A DNA stretch of 64,000 nt from assembly GCF_029784155.1 (NCBI RefSeq), contig NC_073692.1, positions 332,711,920 to 332,775,919 of the forward strand, in the 5' to 3' direction. Within the stretch, counting starts at the first letter, position 1. Every line of letters begins with the position of its first letter. The notes under the pieces were generated by a model. It made no database searches. It was given only the letters and a program-made list of their open reading frames with translations, and was not told the DNA's origin. Origin of the DNA: Uranotaenia lowii. Taxonomy: Eukaryota > Arthropoda > Insecta > Diptera > Culicidae. The position numbers were made by a program, and so were the translations under genes. Below are positions 33,347 to 43,300 of this stretch, piece by piece.

Positions 33347-35570
33347 CTTGGGGAGAAACGCGACTGTATCTCACCAAGGTTCATATCGCCCTATAGCGCT
33401 AGCTTCTTGTTTAAGGAAAAGTTTCGAGAATATGGTTAAAGCGAGGATCGAATGGTTCATAGAGCACAATTCTTTAATGTCGAATGCACTAAATGGATTC
33501 CGAAAAGGAAAGGGAACTCTAGATGCTCTTCATAAGCTTACTGACGAGATTCAGTTAGCTTTCCACAAAGAAGAGTTTGTAGTAGCATGTAGCATTGATA
33601 TTCAAGGAGCGTATGACAACGTTCAACCTGATGTTTTAGTTACGCAGATGAGATCGCTGAATATCGCAGAATGTTTGGTTAAAATGGTGTACGAGTTGTT
33701 TCGAGAACGCCATCTACTTGTTTCCCTCGATGACCACAATGTAATTCAACGATTCACATGGATAGGCCTACCACAAGGCTCCCCGCTGAGCCCTCTATGT
33801 TTCAACATTTTTATCAATGGGCTGTTCAATGTACTCATTCCTGATGTTACTTTCATTGATTTTGCTGATGATATTACAATAGCCGCTCGCAAGCCAAACA
33901 TAGAAAATACAATCGCGGCAGTACAATTAGGCATTAACCACGTTGTCAACGGCATTGATAACCTAGGCCTATCTGTAGCTGCTTCTAAGTGTGGAGTGAC
34001 CGTTTTCTCGAAACGAAGCTATAATCGGAATCTGATAACCCAGATATCAGTCGGAGAAGTGAATCTGCATTATTCGCCGACAATGAAACTATTAGGTCTC
34101 TACCTTTCCAGCTCACTTTCATGGCACACACATGTCCAATACGTTAAACGGCGTGCAGCTGTTTATATGAATTTCATGCGGTCCGTAGCCGGACAATGTT
34201 GGGGTGCTGACCCTGCAGCGCTGATCACCATTTTCAAATCATGCATTCGGCCAGTACTTGAGTATGCTACAATATTCATGTGCGATGCAAAGGTAGAAGA
34301 CACCATAGTGTTGGACCGGATTCAATGGGCTTGCATTCGAATAGCATTAGGATCTACGAAAACTACCCATACTGGTTCGCTCGAGGTGCTGAGTGGGCTG
34401 ATGCCTCTGAGTACTAGGAGAGACATGGCAGTAATGAAATTCGTCGAAAGAAGGTACTCTAACGCAGACTGGAATACGCAATATGTGCAAACTACGTTAA
34501 GAGGCAATATGAATAGTTGGATTCGGAAAAAAATTCTACAGCTCACAAGATTTGCTCGATACCTTACACCTTTTCATACTCTACCCTGTTTTGCTTTTGA
34601 GCGAAGGGTACAACAAAAAAAACTCGATATCGATTTGACAGTACACAACAAACAATGTGGTTCGAGCGCGGCCGAAGTAGTGCAAGAACACCTGGCTAGA
34701 AAATATAGTGGATTTACACTGTATGCAACAGACGGCTCCAAAGATTGTCGTTTCGCTGGCTTTGCGGTAGTCAACAGCCAGTTTGAAGCAATATCGCAAA
34801 TCAAAACACCACTTGAACTATCAATCTTTTTCATCGAGTTTTTGGCGCTCCTGCATGCGGTGAGAAGTTTAACAGAACCCTCTGTAGGCAAGTATGTTAT
34901 CCTAACGGATAGCCTGAGTTGTTTAAAAAGCCTTCAGAACTGCAAAATTAACACCTATACGCCGTACTTATGGTTTGAGCTAAAGAAGACGGTTCAAATG
35001 GTAGAAGATCTTGGTTCAACCGTTACTTTCCTCTGGGTTCCAGCACATAAAAGTATTCCAATCAATGAAGCTGCAGATCAAGCAGCTAAAGCAGCTGGAC
35101 AATGTGGTTCCGTACTTAGTTACCCACTATCCAGCATCGATGTCAACTTTCCGTGCAAAGTGCGTGCTTTGGAAGCATGGCAAATCTCTTGGGACAGCGG
35201 CATTAAAGGTAGATTTTGTCACAACCTTCTACCACATGTTTCAACAATACCATGGTTCTCTGGATACAGCTTAACTCGGCGGGAGGTGGTTATTTTATCA
35301 AAACTTATATGTAATCACTCTCGTATCCCGTCACACCTTTTTCGCAATAACATCATTGAGAGAGACACATGTGAGTGCGGAGAATCTCCAGCAACACCGG
35401 ACCATCTTATATTCACCTGCAGCAGGTTCGAGGGTCAACGCAGAAATATGTGGCAAACTATTATATCCGAAGGGATGATTCCCGATCTTCAGACTATCCT
35501 GAAAAACATGAACTTGAAAATTATGAAAAGCATCGCAGATTTCATCGAGTCGGCCAAGATTGATATTTAA
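33347..35570 (+). pseudogene. ORF2 C-terminal part: RT and RNase H (non-inverted half)
   Basis: Plus-strand frame open over about 740 codons to the stop at 35568-35570. RT blocks: GSYRPIALASCLRKSFENMV, NALNGFRKGKGTLDAL, CSIDIQGAYDNVQPD, GLPQGSPLSPLCFN and the catalytic FADDITIAA. RNase H: LYATDGSKDCRFAGFAVV, VILTDSLSCLKSL and FLWVPAHKSIPINEAADQAA. A terminal zinc-type motif CECGESPATPDHLIFTC follows. No stops or shifts, so the copy looks young. It is functionless only because the 5' part of the same ORF is inverted. Confidence 0.88.
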
Positions 35571-37679
35571 TGTTTAAATGTTTTTTTTAAGTTCTCACTA
35601 AGCTTGGTCAAACAATGGCAACAAGAGACCAGATAGATTAATTAATAAAAAAAAAAAAAAAACTCCTCCACCTGGGCCCTAACAGAAAGAAACTTTAAAA
35701 GCTCCCTCCTTTAAAACTACTTAACCAAGCCATTCCCTTCGTCCACTCCATCCGACTTCTGGGTGTTTGGATTGATGATCGACTGAATTTCTCAACTCAT
35801 CTCAATCATGTCAGAAAAAGCACAAAAACGACCAACATACTTCGTATCCTGAGTAAAACCCCAAGTCATGCCAACCGCGACTCCCTCCTAAGATTTGTCC
35901 ATGGATGGATACTCCCATCAGTACTCTACGGACTTGGTTTCATCAGTAGGTCCGGCCCACGTCTCTATAATAAACTAGAACCCTTATACAACGGATTCAT
36001 AAGAATAGTTGGTTCCGCCTTCGACACAAGCCCAATTGTATCTGTTATGGCTGAAAGTGGCCAGCTTCCCTTCAGATATCTAGTGCCCGAACATCTAACA
36101 TTCAAATCTCTCCGTTGGCTCGCCATCGGAGGTAACAGCGATGCTCCATTAGTATCTCGCACCAACACTCTACTCCTAGAACTTACTAACTCCACCCTTC
36201 CATCCATCTGCCAAAGAAGAACTCCCGCCTTTCGGTATTGGACCAAGAAAACACCATCCGTCGATCTGTCCCTGTCCCTTAATATCAAAGCCGATCAATA
36301 CTCTAGCACAGTCCTACCCCACTTCTACCAACTCCTCGACAGAAAATACAAGACGACCACCCACATATACACCGACAGCTCTAAGACTATTGACGACAGA
36401 GTCGGTTGTGGCATTGATCACCCCTCCGATAAACGAAGCATCGCCTTACCAACCCAGTGCTCCGTTTTCAGCGCCGAAGCATATGCCGTATTGAACGCCC
36501 TCCAGAATACCCTACAAAACCATTCAACATCTCTAACTCTAACATCTCTAAGCCGCATCCAAGGGCAATTCTAAACACCCCTGGATTTCATCCATAGCAA
36601 GCGACGCTTTAAACAAAAAAGCTACCCTAGTTTGGATTCCTGGACACGCCGGCATACCCGGCAACGAATCTGCAGACCGGCTGGCCTCAATAGGTGCCAA
36701 TCTCACCCCATCACAAATATCTATCCCTCAACAAGATGCCTATCGTTACACCTCCAACAAACTTTCCCTAGCCTGGAAGAGAAACTGGGCAAACAACCGG
36801 ACGGCCAAACTAAGTGAAGTGAAGAACTGCCCCCGAAAATGGATCGACCGGAAATCCCCAGGGAGAGAACTGCCCTAACCCGTTTACGGATTGGCCACAC
36901 CAGGCTAACTCAGTCCTATCTTCTTGACAGGGACAACCCTCCCATCTGCCCTTCGTGCAGTTGTGTTGTCTCCGTCAAACACATCCTTGTTGATTGCTCT
37001 ATACACGAGGAGCACAGAGCAGCACATCAATTAGCTAGCAGCTTAAGGCAAATACTTGCCAATTGCCCCGACGAAGAGAAAAAGCTAATAAGTTTCCTTG
37101 CAAGTACAAAACTCTTGCCCGAAATTTAAGCGAAAATAGGGAAGAATGACACTCCGTGTTAAACTCCCATAACAAAAAAAAAATGATGGGCGGTTTGAAT
37201 GAACGCATATGAGTCGTTCTCAGTTTCACTGATCAAGGTCTTAGAGCGATGTATTTAATGCCTCAGAGAGGGATGATAAATTTAATTACAGATCACATGG
37301 AAAGATTTCCATAGAGTGTTTAGTATAGATTCTTGACCAGTTCATCTGACAGTTTTGTTATTTTCGAGCAGTTTCGTGAATCATATATTTCGATTGGCAT
37401 GGACATTTTTATTCTAGATGAGGTGTATTGTGAAGTGCTTTTTCGTACTTGACCAAATGCTTCCAAATTATGTTATTACTTTAAAGCAGAGTGGCCAATC
37501 ATTCTGGAAAGTCGTGCAATGCGGAAAAAAGTCGGGATTTAAAATTCATCAGGAAAATGCGGGAATAATCGGAAATTCTTCCAAAAAATCAGAAACTTTT
37601 GGCTCAGCTGCAGTACATATATTTTTGTGCTTAAAATGCTCCAGGATAACTGAAAAATTTTTGAAACTAATATTCAAAC

Positions 37680-37822
37680 CATTCTCTAAAAACATAACTC
37701 GTTTCTTCGAGCAACTCAAAAATGATAAAGTGTGCTTTACCGATGGGTCCCTAATGGAGGAATCAACGGGATTTGGAGTGTTCGAGGAAATATTAGCAAA
37801 GCAATTGCTAATATCTTTTTAA
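37680..37822 (+). pseudogene. RNase H-like LINE remnant near the Rca1 acceptor
   Basis: Short frame containing KVCFTDGSLMEESTGFGVFE, the D-G-S catalytic strand of a retrotransposon RNase H, ending at 37822. Surrounding sequence (37418-37680) shows no RT motif. Probably a decayed LINE fragment about 160 bp upstream of the Rca1 exon 2 splice acceptor. Confidence 0.42.
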
Positions 37823-37984
37823 TGTCAACTCCTGTTTCATATATGCCACATGATAAGTGATGAAAAACTGATCATAATAGCAAAACTTAAGTATAAAATT
37901 TTATTTCTGCTTCTTATGTTTAAATTTTCCTTATGAGTTTATTTAAAAGAATCCATCTGACTGTTTTACTTCCTCATTTCACAG

Positions 37985-38668
37985 ATTGCTTCACATTTAA
38001 AGAAATCGGAAAGACTGAAACCCTGTCCGCGATGTGAGAAACCTAGCCGGATAGTCCTTAGTAAATCCACTCTTCGGTTGGCCCTGACCACCGGTAAGCT
38101 CACGTCCGCTGCCTTGGCCAAGCTAGAGAAATCTTACACGTTACCTGATCCGATCGTTGGCGGTACTGATAGTTGCAACACTACAAAACAGGGAGATTTA
38201 GTTTCGGAAACTGTCGCTTTGGAGAACAGCCAACTGTCGCCGAATGAGTCCATTCGAATTCGGCGCAATCTATTCTCGACAAGCCTGTTGGCGCGGTCTT
38301 GCACCGTAGACGGTCAAACTCCTAGGGATACACGTCGACGCAGCAGTAGAATATTGCAGGAAACGCCGTTGACCAGCGCCAATTCCTTACTGGACAAAAA
38401 GAATCTCAGGAATCGTCGCCAATCCACCAGTGAAATAATGTGCACTGGAAAATCAACGGTGACCAACGATGAATCCCAATCCGATTACGCTATGTGCAGT
38501 GGCAAAAGCTGTGGGTTCGTTTTCTGTATTAAGTGCCTGTGTGAGTATCATCCGGATGCAGTGTGCAAGGATTTGGCGCCAAATTCACCGAGCAAGGAGG
38601 AAGAACCGGTGCACAATGTTGCATGTAGCAAACAGAGTCGGCGATCTTTACATAGATTGAGAAAGTAG
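37985..38668 (+). CDS. Rca1: Rca1/Emi1-type APC/C inhibitor, C-terminal exon with zinc-binding region and RL tail
   Basis: Begins after TTTCACAG and continues the F-box exon in phase 0 as IASHLKKSERLKPCPRCEKP, to the stop at 38666-38668. The zinc-binding region that Emi1/Rca1 uses to block APC/C is recognisable. C-x2-C is at residues 653 and 656; C810, C815, C820, C823, C825, H828 and C833 follow in the order CSGKSCGFVFCIKCLCEYH. The protein ends in SRRSLHRLRK, matching the Leu-Arg (RL) tail that docks on APC/C. Unusually, about 153 residues separate the first cysteine pair from the rest, against roughly 14 in vertebrate Emi1. This insert is Ser/Arg-rich, has no stop and contains SP/TP-like sites. 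Confidence 0.87.
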   Translation: MASHLKKSERLKPCPRCEKPSRIVLSKSTLRLALTTGKLTSAALAKLEKSYTLPDPIVGGTDSCNTTKQGDLVSETVALENSQLSPNESIRIRRNLFSTSLLARSCTVDGQTPRDTRRRSSRILQETPLTSANSLLDKKNLRNRRQSTSEIMCTGKSTVTNDESQSDYAMCSGKSCGFVFCIKCLCEYHPDAVCKDLAPNSPSKEEEPVHNVACSKQSRRSLHRLRK

Positions 38669-39822
38669 TAATTTTATGTCCAGGGGTAACTCTATAAACC
38701 CAAAGGTATTTTAATTGTTTTATAAACAGACATTAATTTATTGCTAGCACCCGTTTTTAGCCTGTAAGTTTTCACGTACCCTGTTTTCCCAGTATGTATG
38801 TCTGTCTCTTTTATATGCCTTTTTAGAAGGATTTTTCCTTTCAGTGAGATTGTATTAATTTTGTTTTTTTAATTCTTTACATATGCACAATTATTTAATT
38901 GAAGAGACAAATTAACCATCATTAGAATCTTAATATATTTCAATCTGTGTAATTTTCTTATAATAATTATGAGCAATGTGCTTCGGTATATTCTCACAAC
39001 TGTCTGTCTAATTAAAAAGACTTTTCGAAGAATCCCAATTTTTAAGCATTATGAACAATTAGTTTTTAAGTCTTTCAATTTTGTAAGCTCGAACTGTGTC
39101 TTCTAGCTGAAGCCGGAAGAACACTTACATACATGTATGTTCGACCATTAAGGTGAACTCAGTGAAATTCACCATCGTTCTTTCGTATGGTCAATCCATG
39201 ATTCTTGAGTATATTCTCACAGAAAGCTATGAAATCGAAAAAAATAGATATATAGGTACTGCAGAGTATCGTCCGAATATTCAAACCTTAAAAATTAGGT
39301 AAACCATGACTTCTTTCCGAAGAAAATAAATTACAAACGAAATAATTCATTCCAAATGAGAACAAGCTACCTCGTTCTGGAAAAATATTTTAAATGGATG
39401 CAGTAATAAGAGCGGTCGAATTCAATTTATTTGAAATTCGAATTTTGGATGCACGTTTTTGACCTAGGCAGGGATAAATTAGCAGTCGCATACAGCGACG
39501 AAAAAATACAACAGTGAGTTAGAACAAATCATCACTTCTGTAATGTTTAGGTTTTATATTTTTTACGAAGTTTTTCCAATAAAAATGTTGAAAAAATGTT
39601 TCAGTTTGAATTACCGATGACAATGTTCCATTGAATGTTTGATCAAACAGAAAGTTAATTGATCAAAATCCTGTTGAAGCATCACTTTGGGCAATGGAAA
39701 GGAGAGACGGGTTCTGTTGTTGGTTGTAGAAATTGGAATACTTCATTACAATACATTGTGTTTTATTTAAACATTTATGCTGTGATTTATGGTTACATTT
39801 CCTTATTGTTTTTCTATATATA
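38669..39822 (+). other. 3' UTR and downstream region of Rca1
   Basis: AT-rich sequence after the Rca1 stop. AATAAA-type signals occur at about 39327 and 39580. No coding potential or repeat was recognised. The 3' end of the transcript is not fixed. Confidence 0.4.
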
Positions 39823-39964
39823 TGGACTGTTTCAGAAATTATAAGCACACTTTCAAAATAATAAAAAATATTGTTTTATTAAATTTTATTTTTCACACTG
39901 TATCATTATTTGTGCCCTACCCAACACTGTAGATACTCTTATTTGATGAAAATTATGGAAATCT

Positions 39965-41495
39965 TTAATCATGAGCCAGACTTCGCATTTTTCCTAGAAC
40001 ATGACTCATACGCTTCTGCAGAGTTGCATTACCCACCATTTTCAGCACTTTTGGCAAATCTTTTTAAAATTTTCTGATGTCATCAGCTGGTTTATGTATT
40101 TTTGAAGCTTTGCTTTGGTCAATGCCCAAAAAGTCTCGATTGGCCGTGTCTCGGGGCGATTTGGTGGATTCATGTTTTTCGGCACAAAACAGACGTTTTG
40201 GCTTTTGTACCACCCTAGTGTGTCTCTGGCGTAATGACATGATGCCAAATCGGGCCAAAATATGACGGGTCCATCATGCTGCTTGATTATCGGCAATAAA
40301 CGCTTCTGGAGGCATTTTTTGATATTATTCTGGGTGTTCTTTGTTTCCAATGTGACGTACGGACTAGATATTCCTCCGCATTCGCAAATTGCCTGCCACA
40401 CTATCACCTTCTTGCCAAATTTTTCGGTGAAAATGGCCTACTCGATTTCGGGGATAATCTTGTCTTTGCGTGCAGTGAAGTGTTGTGGCCCAGGAAGGGT
40501 TTTGTAGTTCAATTCCTCATACGTTTCATCGTCCATGATATAGCACCCAGAACTTTTGCAAATTATTGAATCATACAGTTTCCGGGCTCTTGGTTTGACA
40601 GAAGCGGTGTTACTTCAAATGGGCTCGACACTAAATTTCGAGAGCAGTGTTTTATTACGCAGCTTCAAAGCTAAAACATAGATTTGTTAAGTACAAAGTT
40701 TAAGGTTAAAATTCGATCACACTTACATTTTAGTGCGAGAAAGTTGCCTACGCTAAGCTACACGTTATTCGATTCCGGATCTATCCAGTCCGGATCAGGA
40801 TATCACTAAATATAAAACGTAAATAAAGCTGTTATGATTCGAATTGTTTCTAGAAAAAAACAACATTAAGCACTTACGTTCAACGAAATACAACGAAGCT
40901 ATCAGACAAGTATCGATTGTCTACAATTCGAGTGGTATCGGAATAGTGGGATCACTGTACGAACAAACAGTATTACTTTAACGTGATTCAATCCTAATAA
41001 TACAGATAAAATGACTTACGGTTGGTGGACTACACAAATGGGTTAAACTTATTCACCGAGTGATACCGTTTCTGCGGGAAATCACGGAAATAAATACAAA
41101 TTCGCGGCAAACTATCTTTCCACTTCTCAACTGCTGCTCTCAACTAGACGCTACAATGTGGGGGAAATCAAAACAAGGTGTTTACAGACTAGAAAAAAGG
41201 AAGTCACACACGGTGCCGCTTGTTGACAATCTGAGCAGTGCTGCTAGTTGTGCCGACAAGCGGCTTGATTTGGGTTCCTTTTAGGTTTTTTCTGCTTCCG
41301 GCACGTCTTGAGCCCAAGTCGCTCTTTAGCACGCATCACGTTAAACGTCGAGGTCCCGACTTTTCTCGACACATCCCGAACGGGAGCTGATGGTTTCTGT
41401 TTGTAGACATCCCTGACCTTTTTGTCGATAGCAGGACATACAGGAACAGATTTTCGACCACTCCTCGGTTCATCTTCAAATGTACAATGTTCAAT
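39965..41495 (-). pseudogene. ITmD37E transposase, broken
   Basis: Minus-strand remnant in pieces. The N-terminal helix-turn-helix region, FEDEPRSGRKSVPVC to RKQKKPKRNPNQAA, is at 41264-41495. After the solo LTR it resumes as SVKPRARKLYD and reaches the first catalytic Asp pair in CYIMDDETY (about 40530). A stop interrupts the frame near 40440. It then continues with FWPDLASCHYARDTL, PKNMNPPNRPETRPIE and TFWALTKAK. Exactly 37 residues separate the Asp of PDLAS from the Glu of RPIE, the DD37E signature of a clade described from mosquitoes. A frameshift near 40046 precedes the C-terminus, which ends at 39965. Confidence 0.83.
40608..41258. mobile_element. Solo LTR inserted in the ITmD37E transposase
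   Basis: 651 bp beginning TGTTAC and ending CCGACA (TG..CA ends), flanked by AGCGG on both sides (40603-40607 and 41259-41263). Removing it and one AGCGG restores the transposase reading NQAA/SVKP without a gap. It contains AATAAA-like words (near 40824) and no coding sequence. A 5-bp duplication fits Gypsy, Copia or BEL elements; the family is not resolved. A single LTR implies recombination between two LTRs. Confidence 0.8.
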
Positions 41496-43300
41496 ATAAT
41501 TTGCCGAAATGTCATAAACTTAAATAAAGACTAGCTAAAATCATAAAAATTACGCTTTGAATGGATAAAATTTTAAAATTAACAAACGAGTGATGCAAAA
41601 AATCATTTTCCAGCATATGGAAACGAGATTTAAAAGGCCTTTGATTCGCATTTTTATGCATTTTAGCCCAGACTGGAAACTGATATTTTTACACCAACAG
41701 TTTTGTTGTAGGATAGCAATATAAAGGTTGTAGGTGATGTCATTAAGCCAATCCGTCATACTGGATAAAGTTTTTTACGGCATCTTAAAATGTAAAAATT
41801 TGTACATCTATTGCTCGATTTTTCAAATTTTCTTGGAGAGTAAAAAACTTCAAAAAGCTATTTCATAATGTGAGAAATTATGTCTTCTTCATTTTTTTAA
41901 TAATTATATGGTAACTTTATTACATTTTATTAAAATTAAAATTGAATAAGTGTTGTGATATACAAATGTTGCATGACGCCCCGTTTGACGGTATTCCGAT
42001 TCAGTTCAGATACTCCCTCTGAGCTTTAGCGACCAAATCAATAACTTGTTATCACTTACACTTTTTAAAGTTGTGTATTTATGGCGTGTATTCGGAAAAA
42101 ACACTTTTTGTGGATAGCTTTTGAATGCATGAATGGAAATTGATGAAATTTTCCGTGAAGCTAGTAATGTAATGTCTAATGAGGATTTTTTTGTGAAATT
42201 CTGTCAAGTGGTTTTTTTTAATAGCGTCCAATGAACAAGTTCATAGACTTAAATTTTTGGGCGCCAAGTGCGTCATCTATAACGCATACTATGAACCACC
42301 CTTTTTCCAAAACAAGGTTTTTTCAATTACTTTTTTTTGTTTTCTGACACTTGCTTTCAAAACTACTCAAAAATTTTAATTTGGTCTAAGTTATGACAAT
42401 TTTAGAAGATTGTCCTCCTTCGACACAAAAACAACGTATTTGACTTTTTATCACTCCATCTCTGATTTCCAGTAATTGCACTATTCTAGATCCAACTTTG
42501 CAGAATCTATGGAAGTGTTATGCAGGGAAAATGGTTTTCCACTTTTTTTTTCTCTTTTTCCATCCCTGGAACGTCCAAAGCGAGGACTTGTCAACGAAAA
42601 GTTTCTGGCTGGAAACCTGCCAGGTGCCCGCGAAAGAGTTCGTTTTGCCGTCCTTCACGTAATTTTTCAAAGTATCTCCCCGCTTGCGATTACAATTTTT
42701 TGCGCACGATTTGACCACCGTATTTTGTTTATTTTTGCGGTGGCAGCTTTTTTTTGCAGAATTTTTTGTCACTTATCCATTCGAAGTTTTGGATTTGTAT
42801 ATAATGCATATTCCCTACCTTCATGGAATCAATCATCTTCACTTCATGAAAAGTGAAAATTAGAATGAATTAGCACACTTTTAATCCCCTTGGAATCCTT
42901 TAAAGATTGACCATATATACTTTAGTCGAATAGTTGATTTTCAGCTGTTTTTGGGTCTCCCACTAGGACTTTCCTGAATTTTTCATGATCCTGCCCAAAC
43001 AATTTATTTACTGACCTTCTGTATTGGAAGATATCTCAAAAACCCCTTGACACAACGTCACAAAAATTGGCACATTTAAACATCACACTGGTGGGTAGCT
43101 TCACTGAAAATTTCATTAATTTTCATTCATTATAGCGGCAAATGTACCATGTTAATGTAACTTGACTGGAGACAGTTCAAAAAGGGTTTGTGGGATTCGT
43201 TGACAGGACTTGCCAGAGAAAATTGATGATTGAATTTTTTCAAAGGAGAAGTAGAATTTGTTTTGAGGTAATGAAACGTGATTATCACCAACGGCTAGAA
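41496..43300. other. No recognised gene
   Basis: AT-rich sequence with short overlapping frames on both strands (42476-42856 plus, 42518-42772 minus). No domain, splice structure or repeat recognised. Confidence 0.5.

Larger units (their letters stand above)
30677..35660 (+). mobile_element. I-like LINE with 5' inversion, inserted in the LOA-type LINE
   Basis: 4984 bp between two copies of AACTCCTCCACCTGG (30662-30676 and 35661-35675), ending in 14 As. The 5' half (30677-33346) is inverted: ORF1 and the endonuclease half of ORF2 read on the minus strand. The 3' half (33347-35660: RT, RNase H, tail) reads on the plus strand. The break falls inside ORF2. The minus piece ends at LKPGK followed by a CTT codon, and the plus piece resumes with CTTGGG (LGRN), so essentially nothing was lost. 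The host frame (KSKLLHL/GPNRKK) is continuous across the duplication. Confidence 0.9.
30316..37182 (+). mobile_element. LOA/I-type LINE, 5'-truncated, split by a second LINE
   Basis: Plus-strand element in two pieces, 30316-30676 and 35676-37182, flanked by a 14-bp duplication ATGA(G/T)GGGCGGTTT (30302-30315 and 37183-37196, one mismatch), with a short A tail at 37174-37183. The pieces encode RT (TGVPQGSVISPTLF, YADDITLV, then WIDDRLNFSTHLNHV), RNase H (IYTDSSKTIDDRVGCG, then VWIPGHAGIPGNESADRLAS) and a C-terminal RLRIGHTRLTQSYLL/CPSC motif, the order seen in LOA and I clades. The frame is broken by a stop just after the insertion point (near 35696) and by frameshifts near 36574 and 36820. 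Confidence 0.85.
24037..37984 (+). other. Rca1 intron (13.9 kb) hosting a nested gene and retrotransposons
   Basis: Donor GTAAGT at 24037 and acceptor TTTCACAG ending at 37984 join two phase-0 coding exons of Rca1. Inside are TIR element J (24943-26180), the complete ANKLE1-like gene on the same strand (26360-30002), a LINE stack (30316-37182) and an RNase H remnant (37680-37822). The first 900 bp after the donor hold only AT-rich sequence and a short read-through frame (to 24183). Confidence 0.82.
39823..41495 (-). mobile_element. Degenerate ITmD37E (Tc1/mariner-like) transposon
   Basis: Carries the transposase remnant below. The left end may be at 39823, where TATATA is followed by TGGACTGTTTCAGAAATTAT, a mariner-type TIR. 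A matching right TIR was not found, and homology fades at about 41495, so the element is probably truncated there. It is interrupted by the solo LTR at 40608-41258. Confidence 0.65.
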
